DNA of 62,816 nt, from assembly GCA_964485695.1 (NCBI GenBank), contig CAZAKZ010000014.1:1-62816 (forward strand). The letters run 5' to 3'. Both the position numbers and the translations under genes were made by a program. Source of the DNA: CAZAKZ01 sp964485695. Lineage in GTDB: Bacteria > Planctomycetota > JAFGQW01. Numbering within the stretch: position 1 is the stretch's first letter; every line of letters begins with the position of its first letter. The notes under the pieces are model-generated. The model did not search any database. It saw only the letters and a program-made list of their open reading frames with translations, and was not told the DNA's origin. Shown here one piece after another: positions 1 to 8,373 of the stretch.

Positions 1-297
1 GCCGGTCTCATGGCCGGGTCCGAGGATCCAGGACGGGGTGCCGAAGGCGGCGTCCCGGTTCAGGAGCCAGCCCTTACCGAGGGCCGACTCGAACACGGCC
101 CAGGGGTCCAGGCCGGGGTCGGACTTCACCAGGCTCGAGACTTCGATCCATTCCCGGGAGGCGTGGGTCAGTTCCAGGCCGGGCGCCGTCCATTTCAGAT
201 CGGAGTTGTCGCCTTGGAAGCCCTGGCCCGATGCGGATGCCGTCCACATCAGACAGGCTAAAAGAGCGATCGCAGTGAGGGTACGTCGATGAATCAA
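1..297 (-). CDS. Secreted protein of unknown function, 3' part beyond the window
   Basis: Only the first 99 codons are visible and the frame runs off the left edge. The start is TTG at 297, chosen because a GGAG ribosome site lies about 7 nt upstream and the reading then gives a clean signal peptide: a basic start (IHRR), a hydrophobic core (LTAIALLACLMW) and a small-residue cleavage region ending ASASGQ near residue 25. The mature part visible is rich in Trp and acidic residues and I recognise no domain in it. It is probably exported. Several other exported proteins in this window carry a propeller plus a common C-terminal module, but whether this one does cannot be seen. A candidate promoter lies at 386-414. 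Confidence 0.7.
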   Translation of the reverse strand, partial: MIHRRTLTAIALLACLMWTASASGQGFQGDNSDLKWTAPGLELTHASREWIEVSSLVKSDPGLDPWAVFESALGKGWLLNRDAAFGTPSWILGPGHETG

Positions 298-385
298 GGT
301 GGCTCCTCTCTTTCCTTGCAAGGGTACCAGGAAACGAAATCTGAATCCTGAGTTTCCCGTGAATCTGCCGCTAGCTCCAGGGAAT

Positions 386-414
386 ACTTTATCAAATCCT
401 GTCGGGGGAAGCAA
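386..414 (-). promoter_or_regulatory. Candidate sigma-70 promoter of the left-edge secreted protein gene
   Basis: Read on the minus strand, TTGCTT (409-414) and TAAAGT (386-391) are separated by 17 nt. The pair lies about 90 nt upstream of the TTG start at 297. Both boxes match consensus only partly, so this is a pattern-based guess. Confidence 0.35.
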
Positions 415-446
415 CGGATGGAGAGAGAGCTATGAGGCGATGACTG

Positions 447-464
447 TGTAACAAATCGGTTACA
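447..464. promoter_or_regulatory. Operator-like inverted repeat upstream of the left-edge gene
   Basis: TGTAAC and GTTACA are perfect inverted arms around a 6-bp spacer. The dyad lies about 35 bp upstream of the candidate promoter at 386-414, where a regulator could bind. No known factor is assigned. Confidence 0.35.
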
Positions 465-531
465 AACGTGTCCCGATCCCCGGAGAGAGGGAGGTGGGGC
501 CGGGGCATGGACGCAGGACGGCGGTTTGCCC

Positions 532-1053
532 TTATTCTGGCAAGACGGCGTGAGAGGAAATCGGGGTGTTGGATGCGCTGGACTCGGCTTTTGCCGCGTC
601 TTCGCCCGCACTATTTCCCTGATTTTCCTTGGTTTTCCTGGCGGCTCGTTCCTTCTCGAATTGAACCAGATCCACCAGGGACATGCTCTTCATGGTGTTC
701 ACGAAGTTGTCGCGCATCTCGTTCCAGAAAGCGTGGAGCGCGCAGGGATCGTCGTCCGAGCAGGACGTGTATCCCAGGATGCAGCTTTCCACCTTGTGGA
801 TCTTCTGGAAGGACTCCAGGAGGTCGAAGAGGCGGATCTTTTCGGGTAGCTTCGCCAGGGCGAAACCGCCCGAGGGTCCCTTCCGCGAGACGGTCAGGCC
901 GTCCTTTACCATCTGCTGGAGGATCTTGGACAGGTAAGGAGCCGGCAGATCCAGCTTCTTAGCCATGATATGGGCCTGAACGAGTCGACCGGGCTCCAGT
1001 TGAGCCAGGTAGATCATCGCCCGGATTGCATACTGGCTGCTTAGATCAAACAT
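532..1053 (-). CDS. Rrf2-family (IscR-like) Fe-S transcriptional regulator
   Basis: This is a 173-residue Rrf2 regulator: an N-terminal winged helix (FDLSSQYAIRAMIYLAQ, then KLDLPAPYLSKILQQMVKDG and RKGPSGGFALAK) followed by a cysteine loop. C91, C98 and C104 are followed by H107, almost the ligand set of E. coli IscR (C92, C98, C104, H107), so a [2Fe-2S] or related cluster is likely. The C-terminal tail of about 45 residues is charged and low in complexity. The start ATG at 1053 is preferred over a longer in-frame reading to 1116, because the Rrf2 fold begins right here. It is divergent from the debranching-enzyme gene. Two dyads sit between its start and its candidate promoter, which suggests autorepression. 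The sensed signal (Fe-S status, NO or redox) cannot be read from sequence. Confidence 0.88.
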   Translation of the reverse strand: MFDLSSQYAIRAMIYLAQLEPGRLVQAHIMAKKLDLPAPYLSKILQQMVKDGLTVSRKGPSGGFALAKLPEKIRLFDLLESFQKIHKVESCILGYTSCSDDDPCALHAFWNEMRDNFVNTMKSMSLVDLVQFEKERAARKTKENQGNSAGEDAAKAESSASNTPISSHAVLPE

Positions 1054-1105
1054 GGGGCACCAGCGATTCTTTGAACTGGACCTAGAAAAATGGGGTGACT
1101 CTCTA

Positions 1106-1125
1106 TCCAGGAGCATAATCCTGGA
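1106..1125. promoter_or_regulatory. Dyad operator candidate for the Rrf2 regulator
   Basis: TCCAGGAgcataaTCCTGGA has perfect 7-bp arms and a 6-bp spacer. It lies just downstream of the candidate -10 box at 1139-1144, in the expected start region of the Rrf2 gene transcript. The position fits autorepression. A role is inferred, not shown. Confidence 0.45.
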
Positions 1126-1136
1126 GTGAGCACTCC
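1123..1136. promoter_or_regulatory. Second dyad, overlapping the first
   Basis: GGAGTG-AG-CACTCC has perfect 6-bp arms. It overlaps the right end of the dyad at 1106-1125 and abuts the -10 box. The two may be alternative or cooperative sites, or the overlap may be chance. Confidence 0.3.
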
Positions 1137-1138
1137 GC

Positions 1139-1166
1139 TATATACGGGTTCTTTGATTGCCGTAAA
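1139..1166 (-). promoter_or_regulatory. Candidate promoter of the Rrf2 gene
   Basis: On the minus strand TTTACG (1161-1166) and TATATA (1139-1144) are 16 nt apart, upstream of the start at 1053. The rest of this 295-bp divergent region is AT-rich around 1165-1215 and must hold the start signals of the debranching gene too. I see no clear consensus pair for that gene. Confidence 0.4.
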
Positions 1167-1348
1167 CTGTTGTTCTTAAATCGATTAAATTATCAAATAA
1201 TTAACGAGTTTTTTGTCGAGACGGCCTCGACTCTCCGGTGGAAGAAACGTCGTATGACCCGGTGTGAGGCAACTTTTTTACGGAGGTTGGTGGTTTTTTA
1301 TTCGAGAGGCCCCGGGTCAGGGGTTGAAATCCCGATGGAATCTCAAGA

Positions 1349-3601
1349 ATGAGACGGTCCAGCGCCGGGGTCTCACTCCGAGATCGACCGGCTGAACGAG
1401 GCCCGACAGCGAACCCGGAGATCGACAGAACCTCGACCATGGCAGCCATCCGATCCAACCCGGAAATCCGATCCTCCCTGACCGTCCATCCCGGCAAGCC
1501 CTTTCCCATGGGAGCCACCCTCACCCCGACCGGGATCCGGTTCGTGGTGTTCAGCCGTCACGCCACGGCCGTTACCCTCCTTCTCTTTGACGAGCCGGAG
1601 CAGGAGCCGACATGGGAGGTCGACCTGGATGCCGGGGTCCACCGCACCGGCGACCTCTGGCATGCCGAGATCGAGGGACTCGGCCCCGGCCAGCTCTACG
1701 CCCTCCGGGTCCACGGTCCCTTTCTTCCGGACCGCGGCCACCGGTTCAACGCCGAGTGTCCCCTCCTCGATCCCTATGCACGCGCCCTCACCGGGGTGGC
1801 CGCGTGGGACCTGAAATCGACGCGTCTCGACCTCGTGACGGGCCCCGGTAAGTCCAGGGATGGGAATTTCCCCAGGTGCATCGTGACCCCGGAGGACTTC
1901 GACTGGAAAGGGGACCGTCCTCCCCGCATTCCCCTCGAGGATTCCGTCCTATACGAGATGCACGTGCGGGGATTCACCCGGCACGAGAGCTCCGACGTCC
2001 TCCATCCGGGAACGTTCAGGGGGGTGGTCGAGAAGATCCCCTATCTGAAGGACCTCGGGGTGACGGCCGTGGAGCTGCTCCCGGTTCACGAGTTCAACGA
2101 AAACGAGATCCACCGCTTCAATCCCCTGACCAGGGAACGTCTCAAGAACTACTGGGGGTACAGCACGGTCGGATTCTTCGCCCCCAAGGGTAGCTATGCG
2201 GCGTCCGGGGCCATGGGCGAGCAGGTAAACGAGTTCAAGTCCATGGTGCGGGACCTGCACGAGGCCGGCATCGAGGTGATTCTCGACGTGGTTTTCAACC
2301 ATACCGCCGAGGGAGGCATCATCGGATCGACCTTCTGCTTCCGCGGCCTGGACAACCGGATCTACTACATGCTCGAGGAGGGCGGACGCACCTACAGGAA
2401 CTTCACCGGCTGTGGAAACACGGTGAACTGCAACCACCCCGTGGTCATGGATTTCATCCTGGACTGCCTGCGATACTGGGTGATGGACATGCACGTGGAC
2501 GGATTCAGGTTCGACCTGGCTTCGGTGCTGGCGCGCGGCCCGGGCGGTGACCTGCTCGAAGATCCTCCCCTGGTCGACAGGATCGCGGAGGATTCCCTGC
2601 TGCGGGGGACCAAGATCATTGCCGAGGCCTGGGATGCGGCCGGGGCCTATCAGGTCGGGTCGTTTCACGGCCATCGGTGGGCCGAATGGAACGGCCGCTA
2701 CCGGGATGATGTGCGGCGATTCTGGCGCGGTGACGCCCATGCGGCCTCTCCCCTGGCCACCCGCATCGCGGGAAGCTCCGACCTCTATCAGACCGGCGGC
2801 CGCAGGCCGTACCACAGCATCAATTTCCTCACCTGCCACGACGGATTCACGCTCCGAGATCTGGTGAGCTACGCATCCAAGCACAACGAGGCCAACGGCG
2901 AGTGGAACCGGGACGGAGACAGCCACGAGGTTTCCTGGAACAGCGGTGTGGAGGGAGAGACCTCGAGCCCCCGGTTCAACCGGCTCAGGCGAAGACAGGT
3001 GAAGAGCCTCCTGGCCACGCTTCTGGTGTCCCAGGGGGTTCCCATGCTCCTGAGCGGAGACGAGTTCTACCGGACCCAGGGCGGCAACAACAACACCTAC
3101 TGCCAGGACAACGCCACTTCATGGCTCGACTGGCGCCTTCTCGAGAAAGAGGCCGGCCTGCATCGGTTCGTGCGCGGCCTCATCGCTTTCCGTAAGAGGC
3201 ACCCCGGCCTCCGACGTACGGACTTCTTCCGCAGGGACTCCGGACGGGTGGAAGGGAAGAAGGAGAAGAAGGATATCGTCTGGCTCGGCCCCGGCGGCAA
3301 GGCGCCGGACTGGAGCTCAAAAAGCCGTTCCCTGGCCTGCCTCCTCGACGGGGACCGGACCCAGACCCTGGCCGAGGAAGAGGATGCGGACCTGCTCCTG
3401 ATCTTCCACAACGACCGCCTCCCCGTGAACTGGAAGCTTCCGGCGGCTCCGTGCGGGGCAAGGTGGATGCGCGTGGTGGATACCGGCCGCGAGGCGCCCC
3501 ACGATTTTCTGGATCCCGGCGACGAGGTCCCGGTCGGCCGGGACGAAAGGCTTCGCATCGCGCCCGGTGCCGTGGTGGTTCTCATGGCCCCGCGCCGGTA
3601 G
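1349..3601 (+). CDS. glgX: Glycogen debranching enzyme (GlgX/isoamylase type, GH13)
   Basis: This enzyme hydrolyses alpha-1,6 branch points of glycogen or limit dextrin in the cytoplasm. An N-terminal CBM48-like region (PFPMGATLTPTGIRFVVFS, about residues 51-69) precedes the GH13 barrel. The four GH13 signatures are present: DVVFNHT (313-319), GFRFDLA (385-391, nucleophile D389), AEAWD (425-429, acid/base E426) and CHDG (496-499, D498). At 750 residues it is slightly longer than usual GlgX. The extra residues are N-terminal: ATG 1349 has a weak GGAA site 9 nt upstream, while the in-frame ATG at 1439 would give a more typical start but lacks a visible ribosome site. No other glycogen genes are adjacent. 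TreX-type isoamylase is the close alternative. Confidence 0.92.
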   Translation: MRRSSAGVSLRDRPAERGPTANPEIDRTSTMAAIRSNPEIRSSLTVHPGKPFPMGATLTPTGIRFVVFSRHATAVTLLLFDEPEQEPTWEVDLDAGVHRTGDLWHAEIEGLGPGQLYALRVHGPFLPDRGHRFNAECPLLDPYARALTGVAAWDLKSTRLDLVTGPGKSRDGNFPRCIVTPEDFDWKGDRPPRIPLEDSVLYEMHVRGFTRHESSDVLHPGTFRGVVEKIPYLKDLGVTAVELLPVHEFNENEIHRFNPLTRERLKNYWGYSTVGFFAPKGSYAASGAMGEQVNEFKSMVRDLHEAGIEVILDVVFNHTAEGGIIGSTFCFRGLDNRIYYMLEEGGRTYRNFTGCGNTVNCNHPVVMDFILDCLRYWVMDMHVDGFRFDLASVLARGPGGDLLEDPPLVDRIAEDSLLRGTKIIAEAWDAAGAYQVGSFHGHRWAEWNGRYRDDVRRFWRGDAHAASPLATRIAGSSDLYQTGGRRPYHSINFLTCHDGFTLRDLVSYASKHNEANGEWNRDGDSHEVSWNSGVEGETSSPRFNRLRRRQVKSLLATLLVSQGVPMLLSGDEFYRTQGGNNNTYCQDNATSWLDWRLLEKEAGLHRFVRGLIAFRKRHPGLRRTDFFRRDSGRVEGKKEKKDIVWLGPGGKAPDWSSKSRSLACLLDGDRTQTLAEEEDADLLLIFHNDRLPVNWKLPAAPCGARWMRVVDTGREAPHDFLDPGDEVPVGRDERLRIAPGAVVVLMAPRR

Positions 3602-3616
3602 CCCGGTTTTTCCGTT

Positions 3617-5371
3617 TCAGTTCTGGATCGGATTCAGGAACGCCGGCACTTCCCGCGTGGACCCCGTCAAGATGTTCAGGGTCCTCGTATACGTCTCGTA
3701 CCCCTCTGCCTCCAGGGTGAGCTTGTACTGTCCGGGGGGAACCTCCGGGATCCTGACCTCGATGCGGCCGGGGCTCTTCACGTGTTCCGGGGCGCTCTTC
3801 ATGCCGAAGCATTTGAACGATGCGATGTCCGGGGACCCGGCCAGGTTCACGGTGAGGTGGATTGTGGCCAGATCTCTTCGGGGCGCGGTGACCGGCGCCA
3901 GGTAGACGTTTTGTTGCCGGGAGAGGCGGATTCGCTGTACCGTCACGGGTTGAAAGCCGGGCGCGGTGAATCGCAGCTTCATCCTCGAGGCCACGCTCGG
4001 ATCGAAGGTGATCCGAAATCCGTTTTTCCCGGTCTTCTGCTTGTGAACCAGGGGAGTGTCCAACACCGGTAGCGGGTAGTTTCCGGACCGGTGGCCGGTG
4101 GGGATCTTCCTGGACTGACCCAGGAATTGGCCGACAGTGACATCGTCGCAGGAAGTCTCGATGGAAAAGTCCGGCACGGGTTCGCCCGTTTTCTCGTGCA
4201 GGACCTTTCCCGTCAATTCAATGAGCGGGGCGGCTTCCAGGTTCAGACTCAGGTTTCGGGTGGTCTTCTTGATGAGATGGTAGAGGAAGGCTCTTTCCGG
4301 ATGCGTTCCCACGAGACACATGTCCTGATCCACCGGAAATCCGTCCTTGACGAGGAGGCCGCCCGGGGAGGAGACGAGGCGGTTGAGGGCTTCGGTGGCC
4401 AGGGTCCTGGCCCGGAGCTGGTGGCCGAAGGGGATGAGGCAGAAGGTATGCCCCTCCGCGGGCCGTTCCAGACCGGCCGGATAGCGCATCCGGATCGTCA
4501 GCTGCACTCCAGGCTGGAGTTTGAGGAGGGGATGGAACGCGGGACTCTCCGGCTTTCCAAAGGTGCCCGGTGTGGTGAGGATGTCGCGGTAGACAGCGTG
4601 GCCCGGTGCATCGACGCGCACAAGCACCTCGGTTCCCCGAATCCCCTCCAGCTTGAATCGACCCCTGGAGTCCGTGACGGCCGTGGTCCGACCCGCACGG
4701 ACCGAGGCTCCCGCCAGGGCGGCGGAATCCTTCCCCACCACCGTGCCTTTCAGGGTTCCGGGTGGAGTGATGGAATAGGAGACGATGCGGCCCCCGAGGG
4801 TCCGGGGAGTCAGGAACCGGAGAACCCGGGTGCCCGATGCCGTGACGAGGGCCACGATGCGGGCGTGGCGTCCCTTGCCCGCATAGGTCAGGATCGACCG
4901 GGACCCCCCGGAGGGCAGGATGCGTAGGCGCAGCGGGGCTCCGTGGACCACCTCGGCATGGGTGACGCGGCCGTCCTCTTTCGGGGTCGACACCAGGATT
5001 CGACCCTGGGCTTCGGGGAGGGGAGGGCGGAAGAACAAGGCGTTGAGGGGCTTCAGCCTCCCGTGACTCCTGGCCTCGGGCGCCGTGATGTCCAGAATTT
5101 CCAGGGTCTCCCAGGAGGCGGTGATTGTCACCGGAGGTTTGCGTCTCGGTGTCCGGAATGCATCCGGCTCCCCCGGTTCGGATTCCGACGGGTTTGAGGA
5201 GGTGAGTACGGTCCCGGCCTTCTCATTCTGCTTCTCTTTCTGCCCGTCGACCAGGTCATCCGGGACGAGGTCGATGCCGTCCTCCCAGAGGCCGAAAGCC
5301 CCGATGATCAGAATGAGGATCGTGATTGCCCCAACGGCAATGACCATGCCTCTGGGAAACCGGTCGTCCAT
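3617..5371 (-). CDS. Membrane-anchored protein with carboxypeptidase-regulatory-like domains
   Basis: This protein of 584 residues has one hydrophobic segment at about residues 9-28 (MVIAVGAITILILIIGAFGL) and a large outside part. At least two beta-sandwich repeats of the carboxypeptidase-regulatory type are visible, for example GTLKGTVVGKDSAALAGASV with TDSRGRFKLEGI, and LTGKVLHEKTGEPVPDFSI. The final stretch (GQYKLTLEAEGYETYTRTL) is another. No catalytic motif was seen, so a structural or binding role on the envelope is likely. It follows the propeller gene at 5436-6707 by 64 nt on the same strand and may be co-transcribed. Architecture resembles the protein at 23668-24777. The exact role is unknown. 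Confidence 0.75.
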   Translation of the reverse strand: MDDRFPRGMVIAVGAITILILIIGAFGLWEDGIDLVPDDLVDGQKEKQNEKAGTVLTSSNPSESEPGEPDAFRTPRRKPPVTITASWETLEILDITAPEARSHGRLKPLNALFFRPPLPEAQGRILVSTPKEDGRVTHAEVVHGAPLRLRILPSGGSRSILTYAGKGRHARIVALVTASGTRVLRFLTPRTLGGRIVSYSITPPGTLKGTVVGKDSAALAGASVRAGRTTAVTDSRGRFKLEGIRGTEVLVRVDAPGHAVYRDILTTPGTFGKPESPAFHPLLKLQPGVQLTIRMRYPAGLERPAEGHTFCLIPFGHQLRARTLATEALNRLVSSPGGLLVKDGFPVDQDMCLVGTHPERAFLYHLIKKTTRNLSLNLEAAPLIELTGKVLHEKTGEPVPDFSIETSCDDVTVGQFLGQSRKIPTGHRSGNYPLPVLDTPLVHKQKTGKNGFRITFDPSVASRMKLRFTAPGFQPVTVQRIRLSRQQNVYLAPVTAPRRDLATIHLTVNLAGSPDIASFKCFGMKSAPEHVKSPGRIEVRIPEVPPGQYKLTLEAEGYETYTRTLNILTGSTREVPAFLNPIQN

Positions 5372-5435
5372 GGTCTGGAGCGCCCCTCTCAGCTAATCGA
5401 ACGAGCGGTAATTATACGTACTCCGCGCTGCGGTG

Positions 5436-6707
5436 CTACTCGAATGTGACGCCGAGGGTGTTGAAAATCTTACCGATGGCACCCGGTGCCTGGGGATCGA
5501 GGTAGGCTCCGGAGAAGTAGATCCGCGCCCCTGAAACACCCTGTGGCACCTTGACCGTGGCGACGGCCGATCCCTTGCTGTCGAGGATGCCCTGGAAATT
5601 CTGAAACCAGGGGATCGTGCCCAAGAGGCTGAACAAGAAGAGATGATCGAGCATCAGGTAGAGGTTTTCTCCGTTGGGCATGGCCAGCGGGGGGCGGGGT
5701 TGGGTGGAAGCCACCACGATGTACGCCTTTCCTCCCGCTCCGGTTCCGGGCAGGTCGATGTGCAAGGAGTAGGTGGACCCTGCCCGGGTGGACCCGTGGC
5801 CGGTCAGGGGGCGCGAGGCATAGATCTCCATGCCGTAGGATCCCAGCAGGGACGTGAAGCGCACGGTTTTCAGTGGCTTGCCGGACCGGTCGTAGTGCGT
5901 GAGGTTCCCAAAGGAGCCGTGCTGGGCCAGGACCCGGAGCGTGCCGTCCTGGGCTGCTCGGATGCTGCGAGCATACGGGACCTGGAAGAGGGTCGTGACG
6001 CTGCCGGTGGCCGTCATACCGAGGACCCTGCCCGAGGCGCCCGACTGGGTGATGAACACTTCACCGGTCCCGGGATCCGGGGTCATGGAAGTGGGCGCGA
6101 CGCCGAGGTCGGCCACGAGGGTGGTCTCGGTACGAATCACGGGCTCGTACCGGAACACCGAACGAGGTGTCGGAGACCGGCGGCCATAGACCAGAGCTCC
6201 GGATTCCAGATCCACGGTGCCGGCCGTGGGCACACCGGGGGTGCCGTGCAGGGTGGTGGTGCCCGGCTTCTTGAGATCGACGCGGAGGAGTTCTCCCCGG
6301 GTGCTGCCGGAAAAGGCAATGAGATCGCCGCTGGAGTCCGGGGCAAACTGGTGGATCAGTTCCGCGAGGTAGAGGATCGTGGAGGAGCTCCCGTCCGGGG
6401 CGATGCGTAACAGCGGGTATGGGCTCACGCCGGCGGCACTCAGGATGTTCCGGTTGTCCAGGTCCATGTCCACCGTGGTGAGGAAGAAGGACTTGAACTT
6501 GACCAGCGTGGAGATCCGGTCGCTTGAGTCCACCCTCAGGAGATAGCCGTCGAGGAGGGTGTCGGCGCCGGCGATGAGCACGTCGCCCGGTTTGACCTGG
6601 GCCTCCCCGGCGCCGGCAGCGACCAGGAGGGCGATGAGGATCATCCCCAGGGGAACCCGGCGGAAACCGCGCACCCCCGGCAGGAAGTCATGGACTTTCT
6701 GGAACAA
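5436..6707 (-). CDS. Secreted beta-propeller-like protein with shared C-terminal module
   Basis: The best start is TTG at 6707, preceded by a strong AGGAGAGG ribosome site 4-5 nt upstream. Longer in-frame readings overlap the divergent gene at 6852. The product is about 423 residues with a signal peptide (basic RGFRR, core MILIALLVAAGAG, then EAQ). The body has repeated blade-like segments (ILRV/ISTLV, DLDNRNILSA, DPGTGEVFITQSG) as in YVTN/SMP-30-like propellers. The last 100 residues or so (GGKAYIVVAS, FQNFQGILDSKG, LDPQAPGAIGK) match the C-terminal module found in six other proteins here. It is probably exported, with unknown ligand. A divergent promoter region of 144 bp separates it from the gene at 6852. 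Confidence 0.8.
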   Translation of the reverse strand: MFQKVHDFLPGVRGFRRVPLGMILIALLVAAGAGEAQVKPGDVLIAGADTLLDGYLLRVDSSDRISTLVKFKSFFLTTVDMDLDNRNILSAAGVSPYPLLRIAPDGSSSTILYLAELIHQFAPDSSGDLIAFSGSTRGELLRVDLKKPGTTTLHGTPGVPTAGTVDLESGALVYGRRSPTPRSVFRYEPVIRTETTLVADLGVAPTSMTPDPGTGEVFITQSGASGRVLGMTATGSVTTLFQVPYARSIRAAQDGTLRVLAQHGSFGNLTHYDRSGKPLKTVRFTSLLGSYGMEIYASRPLTGHGSTRAGSTYSLHIDLPGTGAGGKAYIVVASTQPRPPLAMPNGENLYLMLDHLFLFSLLGTIPWFQNFQGILDSKGSAVATVKVPQGVSGARIYFSGAYLDPQAPGAIGKIFNTLGVTFE

Positions 6708-6851
6708 TGTCCTCTCCTCGAACAGGAAGTTTCGACAAAATGCATTATACTGGAAGCCGAGCCCCATGAAATAGGGCAAGCCGAGAATCGGCAATGGATT
6801 GAGGTGATTCCTCCACGGGCGGCCCCCATTCACGCAAGGAGAACCCGGATC

Positions 6852-7988
6852 ATGGAGCAGCGGCACCCCCCCCGGGATGACGCATTCATCGAGCATCAGC
6901 GCGACCACCTCTCCCCGGAGATGCGCCGGGAAAAGGAGGGCCTCCTCGAGTTTCCGGTCAAGGATATCGACCTGGAAGAGGCCGCGAGCGCCGCTGATCT
7001 GGTGGACGCCTTTGCCGGCGCATCGATCCAGGCCAGGAACGTCGGCCTGTGCGCGCGGGTCTACGAGACCATGCTGACGGATCCGGCGCGGCCCACGGTC
7101 TACCTGGGTCTGGCCGGTCCGCTCATTGCCGCGGGCCTGCGCAAGGTCATCCGCGATCTCGTGGCCGCGGGCATGGTGGACGTCATCGTTTCCACCGGCG
7201 CCATCCTCTTCCAGGACTTCTACCGGAGCCGGGGCCATTGCCACTTCCGCGGTGATCCGGACCGGGCGGACGATGCCCGGTTCGCCGAGCTGATGGTGGA
7301 TCGCATCTACGACACCTACGTGGACGAGGAGAAGTTCTGGGAATGCGACTGCTGGATCGCCCGGTTCGCGGACGAGCTGGAGCCCGGCCGGTATTCGACC
7401 CGGGCATTTCTGGAAGCCCTGGGCCGCACCATCGACGATTCCCGGAGCATTCTGGCCACGGCCGCGCGCATGGGCGTTCCGGTGTTCTGCCCCGCCATCG
7501 CCGACAGCTCCATCGGTATCGGCCTCACCAACCACTACCGCCGGTGTGCGATGGAAAACCGCGACGGCGTCGTCATCGACACCATCCGGGACAACTTCGA
7601 GATCACCCAGACCCTGGTGAAGAGCCCCGCCACCGCCGCCGCGTACATCGCCGGAGGTGTCCCAAAGAACTACATCAACGACACTGTGGTGATGTCATAC
7701 GTCTTCAACCACGACACGCCCGGCCACCGCTACGCCTTCCAGCTCACCGCCGACGTTCCCCACTGGGGCGGACTCAGCGGAAGCACCCTCAAGGAGGCCA
7801 CGAGCTGGGGAAAGATCGACAGCGCGGCCACCCATGCCATGGCCTTCGTGGAACCGAGCGTGAGCTTTCCTCTGGTGGCGGCCTACGTGCTGGGCCGCCA
7901 GGCCGCCCGCCAACGCCCGCGACTCAGATTCTCCTGGAAGGGCGATCGCCTCGAGAGCCTCGAGGAGTGCAACGAGAATCCAGAGTGA
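6852..7988 (+). CDS. Deoxyhypusine-synthase-like NAD-dependent aminobutyl/aminopropyl transferase
   Basis: The 378-residue product belongs to the deoxyhypusine synthase family. The start ATG 6852 has AAGGAG 9 nt upstream. Family landmarks include YLGLAGPLIAAGLRKVIRDL (84-103), the NAD-binding region TGAILFQDF, the catalytic lysine segment GGVPKNYIND (K272) and EATSWGKI (315-322, EAVSWGKI in eukaryal enzymes). True deoxyhypusine synthase modifies eIF5A, which bacteria lack. Bacterial relatives are reported to act in polyamine metabolism, such as homospermidine formation, so that is the likelier role. No polyamine gene or EF-P gene is adjacent. The 3' end overlaps the convergent anti-sigma gene by 65 bp. 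Family membership is firm and the substrate is open. Confidence 0.85.
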   Translation: MEQRHPPRDDAFIEHQRDHLSPEMRREKEGLLEFPVKDIDLEEAASAADLVDAFAGASIQARNVGLCARVYETMLTDPARPTVYLGLAGPLIAAGLRKVIRDLVAAGMVDVIVSTGAILFQDFYRSRGHCHFRGDPDRADDARFAELMVDRIYDTYVDEEKFWECDCWIARFADELEPGRYSTRAFLEALGRTIDDSRSILATAARMGVPVFCPAIADSSIGIGLTNHYRRCAMENRDGVVIDTIRDNFEITQTLVKSPATAAAYIAGGVPKNYINDTVVMSYVFNHDTPGHRYAFQLTADVPHWGGLSGSTLKEATSWGKIDSAATHAMAFVEPSVSFPLVAAYVLGRQAARQRPRLRFSWKGDRLESLEECNENPE

Positions 7989-8370
7989 GACTGGAATCGG
8001 CTTTCGGTTGCAGCCCTTCCGACCGGGCGCCGGCGCGGAATCCCAGGACAAAGGCAGCCCCGAGGAGACTGAGGAGCAGGATCAAACCCAGGAGCCACAC
8101 CGCCACGCCCAGGCCGAATCGCTTCCATCTCCCGCGCTCGAAGTCGCTCTTTGGCGCAGGGATTTCATGGGTCACGTCGGCCGGGATCAATCCGGAAGGC
8201 ATGGGGGAGGTGCGGGCGGTATCCAGGGCCTGGGTGTAGGCCTCGTACCGGGCAGCGCAGACGGGACAGTAGCTCAGGTGGCGTTCCACGGCCGTCCGGG
8301 CCCGGCCTGGAAGGCGGAAATCCCGGAAGAGGGAAGCCCAACGCTCGAATCGGTTGCACTCCACGCGCAT
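7924..8370 (-). CDS. Anti-sigma factor with zinc-binding motif and one membrane helix
   Basis: The 148-residue product starts with a ZAS-type zinc finger (HLSYCPVC, about residues 31-38, the H-x3-C-x2-C pattern) and has one membrane helix (VAVWLLGLILLLSLLGAAFVLGF, about 89-111). A short basic tail follows. It starts 3 nt after the ECF sigma gene stop, the usual layout in which the anti-sigma holds its sigma factor at the membrane. The stop lies inside the convergent gene ending at 7988, so the last 21 codons or so are antisense to that gene. The tail is arginine-rich and may be poorly conserved. Function is inferred from motif and context. Confidence 0.78.
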   Translation of the reverse strand: MRVECNRFERWASLFRDFRLPGRARTAVERHLSYCPVCAARYEAYTQALDTARTSPMPSGLIPADVTHEIPAPKSDFERGRWKRFGLGVAVWLLGLILLLSLLGAAFVLGFRAGARSEGLQPKADSSLTLDSRCTPRGSRGDRPSRRI

Positions 8371-8373
8371 GGG

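Noticed and set aside
4091..4927. 278-residue plus-strand open frame
   Set aside because: It is a shadow of the minus-strand carboxypeptidase-regulatory-like gene with no domain signal.
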